Numbered from the stretch's first letter, positions 48,480 through 58,625 are shown. The stretch: DNA of 64,000 bases from Selenomonas sp. (GCA_022482925.1 JAKVOG010000010.1:49009-113008); one strand, 5' to 3'. Numbers and translations are program-made. Notes: generated from the sequence alone by a model not told the origin.

Positions 48480-49847
48480 TTATCCCCGGTAATAATAGAA
48501 AAATGTCATCGCAACATTGACCAGCATAGCTCCTGCCATTGGGATAGCGGTTCGTTTTACCAGGTCGAACGGTGAAACATCAGCCATACCAGCTGACACA
48601 ACGATTACAGCAGTAATCGGTGAACAGGTTCTCGCAATGGATGCCGCAAAATGCATGGGCAGCAAAAAAAGTACCGGCGCGATGCCACTGGCATTCGCCA
48701 CCGCCGGAGTCAACGCTGCGAACGCAAAGAACGGTGCATTGCCACTCCCCATAACAATACTGGAAACAGCAATGATTGCCACCATGACAAGCATCATCAG
48801 CATCGGACTGAACCCGGCATTCTGGCTCCCCTTGATCAGGGTATCAATAACGCCCATACTCATAAGTCCCTGTGCAAAGACCTGCCCGGCAACGATAAGC
48901 GTCACCACATTGGCCATCTGCATGCCCATTCCATCAAAGAAGGGCTGTACCCCGGAACAAACCTCTTTGAAATTCTTCTTACGGATCGTTTCACAAATCA
49001 AGCCAACTGCCAAACCAATAAACATCGCATTGATGATATTCACCTTGATCCATGTAATCCATAACGGACTGAATGACAAAATCAACGCCAAAGGAACGAT
49101 TGGCAACAGTGCATAAAGAGCTGGTGCTGAATCCGCTTCATCCGTCTTCATTTCAACATCCATTGGTTTTACGACATGTCCGTCCCGTTTATCCATGATC
49201 TTCTGCGAGAAATAAAACAATACGCCAACAACAACAAATGCGACCATGACAATAGGCACCTGATAATCCGTCCAATAAATGACCGGATCAAGTCCGGCCG
49301 TTTCTGCTGACAATATCGTTCCCGTATCGCTGGGACTCCAGTCAAAACACAACGTAGAGGCAACTGCCGCCGTCGCAGCGATACGGCTCACGCCAAGGCC
49401 AATAAGAATTGGAAATACCGTCACCATCAGAAGCATTGCCAAGCCGGACGCACTATTGATGCATAAACCGATGCACATCCCCAAAATCCATGACAGCGCC
49501 AGCACCAAATACGGTGATTTCAGTTTCAGCAACGGGCGAATCGTCAATCTTACCAACGCACGCGATGCCCCAATACTATCCATATACCGTGCAAATGCAC
49601 CCACACACATGATATTGAGCCCCAAAGAGGCCGCGCGGCTGCTCAAAGTCTGGCGCATGAATTCGAATGTATCAAACAACAGCGTTCCGGTACTGGCTTT
49701 TGGCTCCAGAATCACGCCATACCCCATGATAACAGCTATGTACATCAGCAAAAAACCTGCTATAGTCAAAACGACATGTGGTTTGTAACGTTTATAAATA
49801 AGATAAGCAACCCAAAAGGTTACAATCAACGAAATTGCTAATGCCAT
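48480..49847 (-). CDS. DcuC-family anaerobic carboxylate/anion carrier
   Basis: A 455-residue membrane protein with about twelve hydrophobic segments. The segments INSASGLAMLLMVTVFPIL, STLCFDWSPSDTGTILSAE and HFAASIARTCSPITAVIVVSAG match the DcuC/YfcC-like C4-dicarboxylate carriers. E. coli DcuC mainly exports succinate during fermentation; the substrate here could also be an amino acid or dipeptide, given the epimerase gene just downstream. No regulator lies next to it. Base composition of this gene and the epimerase looks more AT-rich than the neighbours, a weak hint of transfer. Confidence 0.83.
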   Translation of the reverse strand: MALAISLIVTFWVAYLIYKRYKPHVVLTIAGFLLMYIAVIMGYGVILEPKASTGTLLFDTFEFMRQTLSSRAASLGLNIMCVGAFARYMDSIGASRALVRLTIRPLLKLKSPYLVLALSWILGMCIGLCINSASGLAMLLMVTVFPILIGLGVSRIAATAAVASTLCFDWSPSDTGTILSAETAGLDPVIYWTDYQVPIVMVAFVVVGVLFYFSQKIMDKRDGHVVKPMDVEMKTDEADSAPALYALLPIVPLALILSFSPLWITWIKVNIINAMFIGLAVGLICETIRKKNFKEVCSGVQPFFDGMGMQMANVVTLIVAGQVFAQGLMSMGVIDTLIKGSQNAGFSPMLMMLVMVAIIAVSSIVMGSGNAPFFAFAALTPAVANASGIAPVLFLLPMHFAASIARTCSPITAVIVVSAGMADVSPFDLVKRTAIPMAGAMLVNVAMTFFYYYRG

Positions 49848-49946
49848 AACAACGCCTCCTAAAAATACAGTTCACTCAGTAACGACACATGTTTAGTTCT
49901 ATTCGCCAAAACATCCTGGAATCCTGCAAAGCATTTATCTTAATTT

Positions 49947-51954
49947 TCATAGCACCTCTGCCGGTCTTACTGGTACAGGTGATAACACACGATTTCTCGC
50001 CCTTGTCAGTCCAAGCAGCAGGTATTCTGCCCGACTATTCCTTTCAATCTCCCGGCCAATACCAGCAGCAAGACTCTGCCAATAACGTGCGCGTTCCATA
50101 TCAACCGGCAGGATTACACCGTACCGATACAAGACCGACATCGCAAGTTGTGCCTCCCGGTCACCAGCCAGCGCTGCACTACACAGCCCCTTCCCTGCCG
50201 GCCATACATAGCCAAGATAGTCCTCTGCTGAAGCAAAGCTCATCCATGGCGGCGGTTTGATTTTATGCCCATAATGCTGGCAAATCTGCAGTGCTATAGC
50301 AAAATATCCATTTTCTCGATCTACTGTACGTGCATATCGCATCATGGGTGTATCCTCTCCATCAGCCTCAACCAAGGAGCAGACCGGAACACCGATCAGA
50401 TCCGGCATACCGGCATCATCCAGCTGATCCGTCAATACTGACAGCCCCATCACTTGTACCCAATACCGGCAGATCTGCAACGCCTCGCCATGGAGCCGCG
50501 CATTACATTTTCCCAGAACTTGTACGACAGCTTTTTCACGATTTAGTTCCAGACAAGCGGAATACACCCCCGCTTTTTTCATCGTAAGAATAATTGACTC
50601 ACCTGCCAGGACCCGTTCCCGATAGGTGGCCACACAGTTTCGCAATGCTACTCCAATGCGAAATAATTCAGCGGTCTCATGCACCAGATGAAACTCAAAA
50701 CCAGCAATCTGACACTCCAATGCTTGAATCGTTTTATTATAGTGCAGCCATTCATTCTGCTTTCCTTGCTGCAGACCATTGATTGCTGCACTCAACATGT
50801 CATGGATACACTCTGTAAGTCCTTCTTTCAGAACAACTGCTGATAGTTCTACCGGCAAACGATCATGATATTCCCACAGTCCTTCAATCATATCATATTG
50901 CCAGGAATCCAGCGGACGCTTTGACAGGATAAGAAGATGCCGACAAAACTTTTTTGTTCCCAGCTGATTCAGGACCCATCTCAGATACCATTCTACTTTT
51001 TTCCCATCGCCTACGATTATATCTGTCCCCATATATGATCTGCTTATTTTCCCTATCATAGACGAATCGATCCAGCCGGACACCGCTGATACAATTATCC
51101 AACCTTAGAAATGGCTGCCAATAACGGGGATCTTCAATTCCCCATTTCCGAAAAAATAAATACCAAAGAATCGCATAAGGATTATAGGTATAGGCCCGCC
51201 TTACCGACTTAGGTGGCTGGACATCCAGATAACGACACAACCGTGTATAACAATCTTTCTCAGCAAAAGGAAACTGCTGCTCGAAATCCCTGCCGATAAA
51301 TGCCTTCAGATAAACGATCTGAAGATCAAAAGGCCGTTCCCAATACGCCATAAGTTTAGTGACTCCCGACATCTGACTCAGGACACCACCATGAATCCCA
51401 TACTCAGCCCTCACAGATGCCTGTAGTGCCTCCAATGCTGCCGCTACGACTATCGACGGCATGTGCGAAAGGAGTCGTTCCTCTCTATAGATCCCGAATT
51501 CCTGACGCTTCTTCACCTGCTGAAACACACGACGCGCCATATCGAAATCATAGGCAGCTGTCCGCCAGAAATAATGGATTCCCATCCGGATTGGCGACGC
51601 GATACAGCAAATATCTACTGCCACATTCAGCGGACTATGTATATCCCGTTGAAAGATTCGCCAGCGAACCGGAAACTCCTGACAGTCCCAATTATCACCA
51701 TTGACTTCCACCATCAGTCGCCCGGCAGGCTGGACAACCAGACCGGCTGCCGCCATATCCCCTTCCAGCCATTCACTGATCCGGTTCCGCCGCCCATAGG
51801 CTAGTGCATCAGCCTTAAATCCGCTCTGCCAATTTCCGTCTTTATGCAGGATGAACGCCACGGATACATCCTCTATATCAGACTGAATCACATGCACATT
51901 TCTGCACTCAGCCCACTCCCTGCCGCCTCGTTTACAAAAAAAAGCCCGTTCCAT
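49947..51954 (-). CDS. PcfJ-like protein with C-terminal Sel1-type repeat, frameshifted
   Basis: Reconstructed to about 668 residues. The C-terminal half contains the PcfJ-like core: FHLVHETAELFRIGVALRNCV, followed by ESIILTMKKAGVYSACLEL and VVQVLGKCNARLHGEALQ. After it is one Sel1-like repeat (AQLAMSVLYRYGVILPVDME, then RARYWQSLA). The N-terminal 350 residues are not recognised. The frame breaks near 51002 in a run of six A; with five A the reading WEKVEWYLRWVLNQL continues smoothly. PcfJ-like proteins are named from conjugative plasmids, but no conjugation genes are nearby and the molecular function is unknown. GGAGGGG lies 5 bases before the ATG. It stands alone on its strand apart from the XRE gene upstream. 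Confidence 0.75.
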
Positions 51955-52043
51955 CGAATCCCCTCCTTCATGGAATCCTTTGAAACGAGTATATCAGATC
52001 CTATATTAACTTTGGTCGCTTTCAAAGCGACAAACCATACAGC

Positions 52044-52562
52044 TTATTTCTTCCTCACTAATGGCAGGCCAAAATGATCCAGCGTCTCATCCAACAAGAA
52101 CAGATCATGAATGCCCTGCTCCAGAAAATATGCTACGACGATATCTTCTTTTAATGCCACCGACAAAGAATAACCCGCCCTCGCCAGCAAATCCCTTGCT
52201 GTCTCCGAATCCAGTTCCAACGCCATCGTCAACGCAATTACCGTCGACTTACCAGGATGATAGGCCGGATCATTCCGTATCTTCGCAAAAAGCCGCCGGT
52301 CCACCCCCGCCCGTTTATAGATTTCCGCCTCTGACTTTCCACTGGCATGGATCAATTTCAACAACCGTTTGGCGAATGAATCCTCAAAATCCGGTAAATC
52401 GACAGACAGTATACGACGAGTCAACCGGCGGAATATCGCCCAAGCCCCATCCTCCCTGGCATTATATGAATACTTTATCCCCTTATCAGTTGCTGATTTC
52501 AGCTCCCCATACTTTTCTGAAATATATTGTTCCAGCTCCAGCAACATCTTCGGATCTATCAT
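52044..52562 (-). CDS. XRE-type HTH protein (macro-domain-associated family)
   Basis: A 172-residue protein. The C-terminal 110 residues (SFAKRLLKLIHASGKSEAEI, RRLFAKIRNDPAYHPGKST, then LELDSETARDLLARAGYSLS) match a family often found next to macro-domain or other ADP-ribose-linked genes in Firmicutes; no macro-domain gene is seen here. The HTH suggests DNA binding. Three start codons are possible; ATG 52562 is preferred because GGAGGAG lies 4 to 5 bases before it and it clears the stop of the upstream esterase gene by 19 bases. Function unknown. Confidence 0.78.
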   Translation of the reverse strand: MIDPKMLLELEQYISEKYGELKSATDKGIKYSYNAREDGAWAIFRRLTRRILSVDLPDFEDSFAKRLLKLIHASGKSEAEIYKRAGVDRRLFAKIRNDPAYHPGKSTVIALTMALELDSETARDLLARAGYSLSVALKEDIVVAYFLEQGIHDLFLLDETLDHFGLPLVRKK

Positions 52563-52581
52563 AGTCTCCTCCATCCCAAAC

Positions 52582-53253
52582 TCAACCATTCAGCGCCCAC
52601 CGGATGCCCTTAGCCAGGCGTTCGGTGGACTCATTGAAATGACCGCCCGGATTCTGCTCAAATATTGTCCGGGTTCCCTGCTGCTGCAGGAATGCAGTAG
52701 CTTCTTTCATGCAATCCTCCACCACAGCCATCCGTTGATTCCGGGTCTGCTTCTCCTTATCCCCCAGCGAGAAGTATGCGGCCTCTGGCACACGCCGCAG
52801 TGAGTTCTGCCGCATGAAATCCAGGAAGCCATCATACCACAGGGAACCAGATGCACAGACCAGCCGGTCAAAACAATCGGTCCGGTACATGGCATACAGC
52901 GCACAAAGTCCCGCCAGGGAATAGCCACCGATCACGCGGCAGACAGGCGAAAAAGACAGCCGCTGCTCAACCGCCGGAATGACACCCTGCACGAGTCCCT
53001 GCAGATAGGCATCGGCCCGGCCGCCAAAATCATGGCCACCACGGAATGCCCTGGGGGCCGGCCATGGCGACAGATCATCCGCCCAGTCCATCCCGCTCAC
53101 AGCTGCCAGGACCAATTTCTCACCATCCAGACACTCTGCCAGTTCCGCTACGGAAGCCGCATCCATCAGGCAATAAACCACGGGGCATGACTCAGCCGAC
53201 AGCACAAAACCATCAATATGATATTGTCCCTGCGTAAATTCAATCTTCTTCAT
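52582..53253 (-). CDS. Alpha/beta hydrolase, esterase family
   Basis: A 223-residue cytoplasmic hydrolase. The nucleophile elbow is VIGGYSLAGLCALYAM near residue 112 (GYSLAG, serine nucleophile), and the catalytic histidine is probably in NPGGHFNES near 207. The layout resembles the Fes/IroE-like and D-domain esterases (esterase D/PHB depolymerase-like group). There is no signal peptide. The substrate is unknown; no siderophore or wall-polymer genes are adjacent. It lies 19 bases before the XRE-type gene, so the two may be co-transcribed. Confidence 0.82.
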   Translation of the reverse strand: MKKIEFTQGQYHIDGFVLSAESCPVVYCLMDAASVAELAECLDGEKLVLAAVSGMDWADDLSPWPAPRAFRGGHDFGGRADAYLQGLVQGVIPAVEQRLSFSPVCRVIGGYSLAGLCALYAMYRTDCFDRLVCASGSLWYDGFLDFMRQNSLRRVPEAAYFSLGDKEKQTRNQRMAVVEDCMKEATAFLQQQGTRTIFEQNPGGHFNESTERLAKGIRWALNG

Positions 53254-53350
53254 AACCTGCCCCTTCGCTCATCCTTCCGCTTGTCTGCGCCCATACGTGT
53301 TCGTTTCTTCATTATAGCATGCCGGACCTTTCCACATGTATTCTTCCCAC

Positions 53351-53396
53351 AAAAAAATCCCTTGAAGGAACCTTTCCTGTCCCTTCAAAGGATTTC
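53351..53396 (-). terminator. Terminator of the cupin gene
   Basis: Minus-strand stem AATCCTTTGAAGG/CCTTCAAGGGATT with a T run of seven. Confidence 0.85.
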
Positions 53397-53407
53397 TTTC
53401 ACCAGAC

Positions 53408-53749
53408 TCAGCCTTCCGGGAAAGCTACGACCAGCATCATCTTGAAGTTTTCTTTGCCGTATACAGCATGTGGATGATTGGCCGGCATCACGATGGATTC
53501 ACCGGCTTTGATGGCCGAAGTCACGCCATCGACCGTGATCTCACCGGTACCATCCAGCGCGGTCACCATCGCATCACCTTTCGATTCATGCGTGCTGATG
53601 CCTTCACCAGCAGCAAAAGCGAACAGGGTAATGCCCAATCCCTGATTCTGAATCAACGTCTTGCTGACCACCTGACCCTCAGCATACTCCACGGTATCCT
53701 TAAGGGACAGGACCTCGGCCTTCTTGATATTCTTGAGAATCTCACTCAT
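53408..53749 (-). CDS. Small cupin-domain protein
   Basis: A 113-residue single-domain cupin. The first motif is ISTHESKGDAMVTALDGTGE (His and acidic ligands, near residue 52) and the second is IVMPANHPHAVYG near residue 87, so a metal site of two His plus others is likely. Such proteins are common in anaerobes and often have no known substrate; binding or isomerase roles are possible. It has its own terminator and is divergent from the Y-family polymerase gene. Confidence 0.87.
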   Translation of the reverse strand: MSEILKNIKKAEVLSLKDTVEYAEGQVVSKTLIQNQGLGITLFAFAAGEGISTHESKGDAMVTALDGTGEITVDGVTSAIKAGESIVMPANHPHAVYGKENFKMMLVVAFPEG

Positions 53750-53878
53750 TGCAATTCCTTCCTTTCACCAGTGTACTGACGTTTTCTGCGTTTCATGATT
53801 CTACTATAGCAGGCCGGCTTATGCTTAGCGGTAACATATATCACGGGCCGAATTGGCCGAAATCCTCTATCCGCTGGT

Positions 53879-53906
53879 TTTACTAAGCAAACAAATGTGC
53901 TAAAAT
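53879..53906 (+). promoter_or_regulatory. Promoter with LexA-like box upstream of the Y-family polymerase
   Basis: TTTACT (53879-53884) and TAAAAT (53901-53906) are 16 bases apart. Between them CAAACAAATGTGCT matches 11 of 14 positions of the Gram-positive LexA box (CGAACAAATGTTCG type). SOS control fits the gene, but the match is imperfect. Confidence 0.45.
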
Positions 53907-53941
53907 AGAAGAAATAATGCTTGATGAAATGGAGGCTTGCT

Positions 53942-55466
53942 ATGGAAACGCCGATCTATATCGCCATCGATCTCAAATCCTTCTACGCTTCGGTCGAATG
54001 CACCGAACGTCAGCTGGATCCTTTGACGACCAATCTGGTCGTAGCCGATGCCAGCCGCACCGAAAAGACGATCTGCCTGGCAGTATCGCCCTCCCTCAAA
54101 GCCTATGGCATCCCGGGCCGGGCCCGTCTATTCGAGGTCATCCAGCAGGTACGGGAGGCAAATGCCCGCCGGAAATATGCCGCGCCACGCCGTGCCCTGA
54201 CCGGTTCCTCCTGTGATGACACCGCACTGAAACTCGATCCAGCGCTGGCCATCGACTACATCACCGCCACGCCGCGGATGGCCCTCTACATGAAATACAG
54301 CACCCGGATCTACCAGATCTATCTGCGCTATATTGCTCCCGAAGATATCCATATCTACTCCATCGACGAGGTCTTCATCAACGCCACGCCCTATCTGGAT
54401 GCCTATAAGCTGTCGCCAGAGGAACTCACCCGGAAACTGGTCCACGAAATTCTGACCGAAACCGGAATCACCGCTACCGCCGGTATCGGAACGAACCTCT
54501 ACCTCAGCAAGATTGCCATGGATATCCAGGCCAAGCATGTCGAGGCAGATGCCAATGGCGTACGGATAGCCCGCCTCGATGAGCAGAGCTACCGCCGCTG
54601 CCTCTGGACACATCGTCCCTCTCACGGATTTCTGGCGGGTAGGGCGTGGCTATGCCCGCAAACTGGAAGCCCATGGTCTGTTCACGATGGGCGATATCGC
54701 CCGCTGCTCGCTCGGCACCGGCAATACGTATCATAGCGAAGACCTGCTCTACAAACTCTTCGGGGTGAATGCCGAGCTGCTGATTGACCATGCCTGGGGC
54801 TGGGAACCCTGCACGATTGCCGCTATCAAGGCCTACAAGCCCAGCACGAACAGCCTGGGCTCCGGCCAGGTACTCCAATGCCCCTATGCAGCCGATAAAG
54901 CACGGCTGGTCATCCGCGAAATGACCGAGCGGCTGGTACTGGATCTCGTCGATAAGAACTGGTCACCGATCAGCTCGTCCTGACCTATCGGCTACGACCG
55001 GGAAAATCTCGATCAGCCCCAGATCGCAAAAAGCTACCGGGGTGAAGTCACGACCGACCGCTACGGCCGGAAAATCCCTAAATCTGCCCATGGCACAGCA
55101 AATCTGGAGCGCCCAATGTCATCGAGTCAGAAGATCACAACTGCTGTCATGACGCTCTGCGACCAGATTCTTGATCCTGCACTCTCCATCCGCCGGATCA
55201 ACGTCACTGCCAACCACGTCCAGCCCGAATCTGCCGTAAACCGGGCACCAATCTGCAATCAGCTGGATCTCTTCGCCGACTGTAATGCTCAGGCAGCCAG
55301 CCAGGAAGCCGAAGAACAGACTCTGGCACGCGAAAAGAAACGTCAGCAAGCCCTGCTCAACATCCAGAAGAAATACGGCAAGAATTCTATTCTGAAAGGC
55401 TGTGACCTGCAGGATGGTGCCACAGCCATCAGTCGGAACAACCAGATTGGAGGACACAAAGCATGA
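53942..55466 (+). CDS. Y-family DNA polymerase, UvrX/UmuC type, three indels
   Basis: A lesion-bypass DNA polymerase of about 507 residues. It starts METPIYIAIDLKSFYASVEC (catalytic Asp), with the second acidic site in YSIDEVFIN and the helix-hairpin region ITATAGIGTNLYLSKIAMD. The little-finger region lies in the last third. The frame shifts near 54619 (extra C in CCC), near 54960 (one base missing) and near 54986 (one extra T); after repair the sequence reads TDFWRVGRGYARKLEAHGL and IGYDRENLDQPQ. Such polymerases are paired with YolD-like proteins, and a yolD gene overlaps its stop by 4 bases. ATG 53942 has GGAGG 6 bases before it. Confidence 0.87.
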
Positions 55467-55870
55467 CCGGACCTTATGATGATATCCTGGATCTCCCTCA
55501 TCCCACATCAAAGAAACACCCACGCATGTCCATGGCCGCCCGTGCGGCCCAGTTCGCCCCCTTTGCTGCACTGACCGGCTACGGCGATGCCATAAAAGAA
55601 ACCGCCCGCCTCACCGCCCAGCAGCTGGAACTGGACGAGAACGAAAAAGCCCTTCTCAATGAAAAGCTGCTGCTGCTGCGCCAGCACCTGACCGAGCACC
55701 CATTGGTCACCATCACCTTCTTCGTCCCCGACACCAAAAAAGCCGGCGGGTCTTATCAGACCATCACCGGCTCGGTAAAAAAGCTGCAGGAATACGAGCG
55801 CCGCCTCGTCATGAATGACGGGACGATCATCCCCATCGATTCCATCATCGAATTATACGAGGAAAGCTAA
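55463..55870 (+). CDS. YolD-like protein
   Basis: A 135-residue protein of the YolD family (RMSMAARAAQFAPFAALTGY near residue 22, and YERRLVMNDGTIIPIDSII near the end). YolD-like proteins are encoded next to UvrX/UmuC-type Y-family polymerases in Firmicutes and are thought to act with them, by analogy with UmuD. The ATG overlaps the polymerase stop (ATGA), so the two are coupled. No LexA-type self-cleavage motif is visible. The exact biochemical role is unknown. Confidence 0.9.
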   Translation: MTGPYDDILDLPHPTSKKHPRMSMAARAAQFAPFAALTGYGDAIKETARLTAQQLELDENEKALLNEKLLLLRQHLTEHPLVTITFFVPDTKKAGGSYQTITGSVKKLQEYERRLVMNDGTIIPIDSIIELYEES

Positions 55871-55890
55871 GCGGCCAGGACCAATATCCT

Positions 55891-56902
55891 CTATCTGCGC
55901 AAACGATCCCTGAGCATATTCTCCATCATCTGCAGGAAATCAACCATGCTGCAGCTGATCAGGGATTTCTTGCTCAGCATGCCCTTGAGTTCCTGGATAT
56001 GCTCTTTGAATGATGCTACGACACCAGCGATAGAATCTGCACCCGATGCCGCATCATTCACCGCATTACTCGTCGTCTCGATGCCCTTGATGATCTTACC
56101 GCTGTAGTCCTTGACTTCCTTGGTGCAGTCAGGCCACTTCCTGGAAGCTCTGCTGCACACCATCAACAAAAGCAGCATTTTCAGGCCGTCTTGCCTTTCG
56201 TCGCATCGATTGCCTGATTGACTGAGTCAATGCTCTTATAGAGTGCACTGATGCTCTCATTGATGCCACCGACCAGCTCAGTCGTTGCACTGGAAAGTTC
56301 GCGGATATTCTCAGCCACGACAGAAAAGCCGCGACCGGCTTCCCCCGCACGGGCCGCCTCGATGGAAGCATTCAGTGCCAGCAGATTGGTCCGGGATGCA
56401 ATACCTGTGATACCATCTGACATCTTCCGGATCTTGCCGAAATTCTCCTCGAGTATCTGGAACTCGGACGTGATCTTACTCAGCTGCTGGTTGATCTCAT
56501 CCATCTTATCCGTCAGGGACTGTACATCTTTATGCGTCTTGTCGACTACCTCATCCGACCGGTCCATGATCTCCGTGATATTCTGTGCATAACGGCCCAA
56601 TCCGCTGAATTCATCATTGAGCTGATTGATGTTCTTGTTGACCTGTCCGATATCCCGATAGGTCTGAGTCATCGCCTCAACATATTCGGATATGCCAACT
56701 TCTTCCTTGTTAAGCGCAGCCATGCGTTCGACCAGATAGTTCACGCCATACAGCAGCTGTTCATCTGTGTTGGCCGCTGATGACGATGTCTCCCTGATGT
56801 ACGAGCGAAGGCAGCGCGATTCACTGGTGCGGCCGGCTGTGCTTCTGCTTTCCGCTGATTATATAGTGGTTCTCTGGATTTTCCAAAATTAAATAAGCCC
56901 AT
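55891..56902 (-). CDS. Soluble methyl-accepting chemotaxis-type signalling protein, three indels
   Basis: About 336 residues after repair, without membrane segments. It starts [18 protein letters not shown], followed by a coiled coil ([20 protein letters not shown]) and the chemoreceptor hairpin tip [20 protein letters not shown], with [16 protein letters not shown] after it, which binds CheA/CheW. The C-terminal tail ends [18 protein letters not shown]. Frame breaks: near 56797 (a G missing), near 56186 and near 56142 (each an extra C in GGCCTGA). The upstream gene, 13 bases away, encodes a FIST sensor, so the receptor probably takes its signal from that protein in the cytoplasm. GGAGG lies 8 bases before ATG 56902. 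No other chemotaxis gene is in the window. Confidence 0.85.
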
Positions 56903-56915
56903 GCTGCATCCTCCT

Positions 56916-58032
56916 TCACTCAAAAACGGCCAGGATCATCGTCTGGTTGAAATGCTGCTCCCGCAGCTGCTCACCATAACCACCGAACCCGACATAATTG
57001 CCCAGTACCGTTCCCATACTGCGGGCAAACTGATCAACATAGCCATCTCCTGTGAAAAGCAGCGTCCGGGCCAGACAATTGACCATCAGGGAAAGCGCCT
57101 GGCTGCGGCACCTCGCGCTTCACCTGTGCCATCGTCTGCTGATTGACCGCCCGATAGTCATCCGGCTGCAGGACCACCACCTGTGAGTTATCATAGATAC
57201 GCGCATGATAGCGCATCGTCCGCTGATCCGGTTCCACCGTCTCATTGGCCACGATATACATGTCCTTGCCAACCAGACGCCCCAGCGGATAACTGTCCAG
57301 AATCTTTGCCCCCATCTGAGCCGGCTTCAGACCATGCACTTCTGCCTCGACCTCAGCTGCCGGACGGTCATTGTACTCCATGACCCGCCGATTCTTGCAT
57401 CGACCTTCGTCGCCGTGAAGCACCTCGCTCATCGGTTTATAGATATTCTCCCGATAAAGATGAATCTTACCACCAAGATTGCGCAGGATCACAAATACAC
57501 ACGATTTATCCCTGATCTGTCCATTAAGCGAGACCAGCGTTTTCTCCTGCCCGGCCCCGATCGCCAGGCCGTACCACCGAACACGGCAATGTGCCTTGAC
57601 AGCAATACCGAGTTCAACGTGGACAGTACCAACTCTTCACAGCTGATCAGACCCGTGGATGCCTCAAAGCATATCGTATCCTCGCCACGGCCGGCTCCGA
57701 CCTTATCGGCACAGCGCTTCACCCGGTCTACATACTTAAGCGGGCAGCGGTCTGCCTCCTCCAGCACATCACCAGCACACTCGATCCCTGCTCAATGCCC
57801 CAGTACCAGCAGCGTATCCGTCAAAGCACCCTCCTTGCAGAATGCTGCCACTGTCGTGGTCCCCATCACCGTACTCTGCGGGAATCTGGCATAAATCTCC
57901 TGCGTATAAGCCTCGAAAGGCCTCCACCCCGGAGGTAAACCAGATAAACTTCGGTGCCCGGAGCCCGGCGCAGGCTTCTTCTACCGCGCGGGCTGCATCT
58001 GCATTACTGCTGTGACCGATCTTGTAATCCAT
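56916..58032 (-). CDS. FIST-domain sensory protein, multiple indels
   Basis: About 371 residues after repair. The N-terminal FIST domain starts MDYKIGHSSNADAARAVEEA and includes FIWFTSGVEA and RFPQSTVMGTTTVAAFCKEG. The FIST C domain includes SYPLGRLVGKDMYIVANETV and ends GNYVGFGGYGEQLREQHFNQ. FIST domains are cytoplasmic small-molecule sensors attached to or encoded near signal transducers. The frame is interrupted at least five times (near 57925, 57800, 57785, 57565 and 57095), several in GGCCT or G-run contexts. Because each piece is conserved, I take it as one real gene with sequencing errors, but a pseudogene cannot be excluded. The chemoreceptor follows 13 bases later. Confidence 0.78.
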
Positions 58033-58106
58033 CCTTCATCATCCTCTCTAAACTTCTTTTATCCCTGAGGGTGCGAAAACAGTTCCCTTACCCTCTGTTA
58101 AGAAAA

Positions 58107-58136
58107 ATTATACGCTTTATGCCGACGGAAATCCAA
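58107..58136 (-). promoter_or_regulatory. Promoter of the FIST-chemoreceptor operon
   Basis: Minus-strand TTGGAT (58131-58136) and TATAAT (58107-58112), spacer 18 bases. A flagellar sigma factor promoter was looked for and not supported. Confidence 0.6.
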
Positions 58137-58192
58137 ATAAACTTTAATAAAAACAGCATATTTTCTGACAAATAATAAGTCAATATTATATA

Positions 58193-58261
58193 AAAAAAGA
58201 CTGTTACATCTAAGATTCTGCTCATAGCATAAGCTTATGAGCAAAACCCTGGATGTAACAG
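58193..58261 (-). terminator. Terminator of the small gene 58264-58531
   Basis: Minus-strand outer stem CTGTTACATC/GATGTAACAG with an inner hairpin GCTCATA.../...TATGAGC, followed by TCTTTTTTT. Confidence 0.8.
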
Positions 58262-58263
58262 CC

Positions 58264-58531
58264 TCATCGCTGTGGTTTATTGATATCCTGAATAATCTTC
58301 TGCTCGTCGCGCCCCTGACACCAGCCGAGAGTCTTGATTTCCGCATAGAGCATGACACGCTGCTCGCGGTTATCGTTATCGGACCGCATGAGCGACTGAT
58401 ACTGCCGGATGGCCCGCTGATAGCGGGCCGATATCTCCTGCGGAGTCCTTGGTTTCTCGGGGACGGTTCCCCTTATGCTGACGAACGAGCTCTTCTGCCG
58501 CATCGACGCTTTTTCGATCAGTGACAATCAT
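58264..58531 (-). CDS. Small hydrophilic protein of unknown function, one indel
   Basis: Reconstructed to 88 residues: MIVTDRKSVDAAEELVRQHK, then RTPQEISARYQRAIRQYQSL and a C-terminus ending KIIQDINKPQR. The frame changes near 58465 in a run of four G. AAGGAAG precedes ATG 58531 and a strong terminator follows the stop. It is charged, with no signal peptide or membrane segment, and probably helical. I do not recognise the family. It lies between trpA and the FIST gene. Confidence 0.5.
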
Positions 58532-58625
58532 ACAGATCTTCCTTTCTGTCTCAGACTTCATACCTATACTATTTCGTCACCAATCCGTCAATTCCTTCTA
58601 ACCAGTATAGAGGCCTGCTGATATT

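Noticed and set aside
58113..58160. Flagellar sigma factor promoter before the FIST-chemoreceptor genes
   Set aside because: TAAAGTTT is present, but a GCCGATAA-like -10 at proper spacing is not; a normal TTGGAT/TATAAT promoter fits better.
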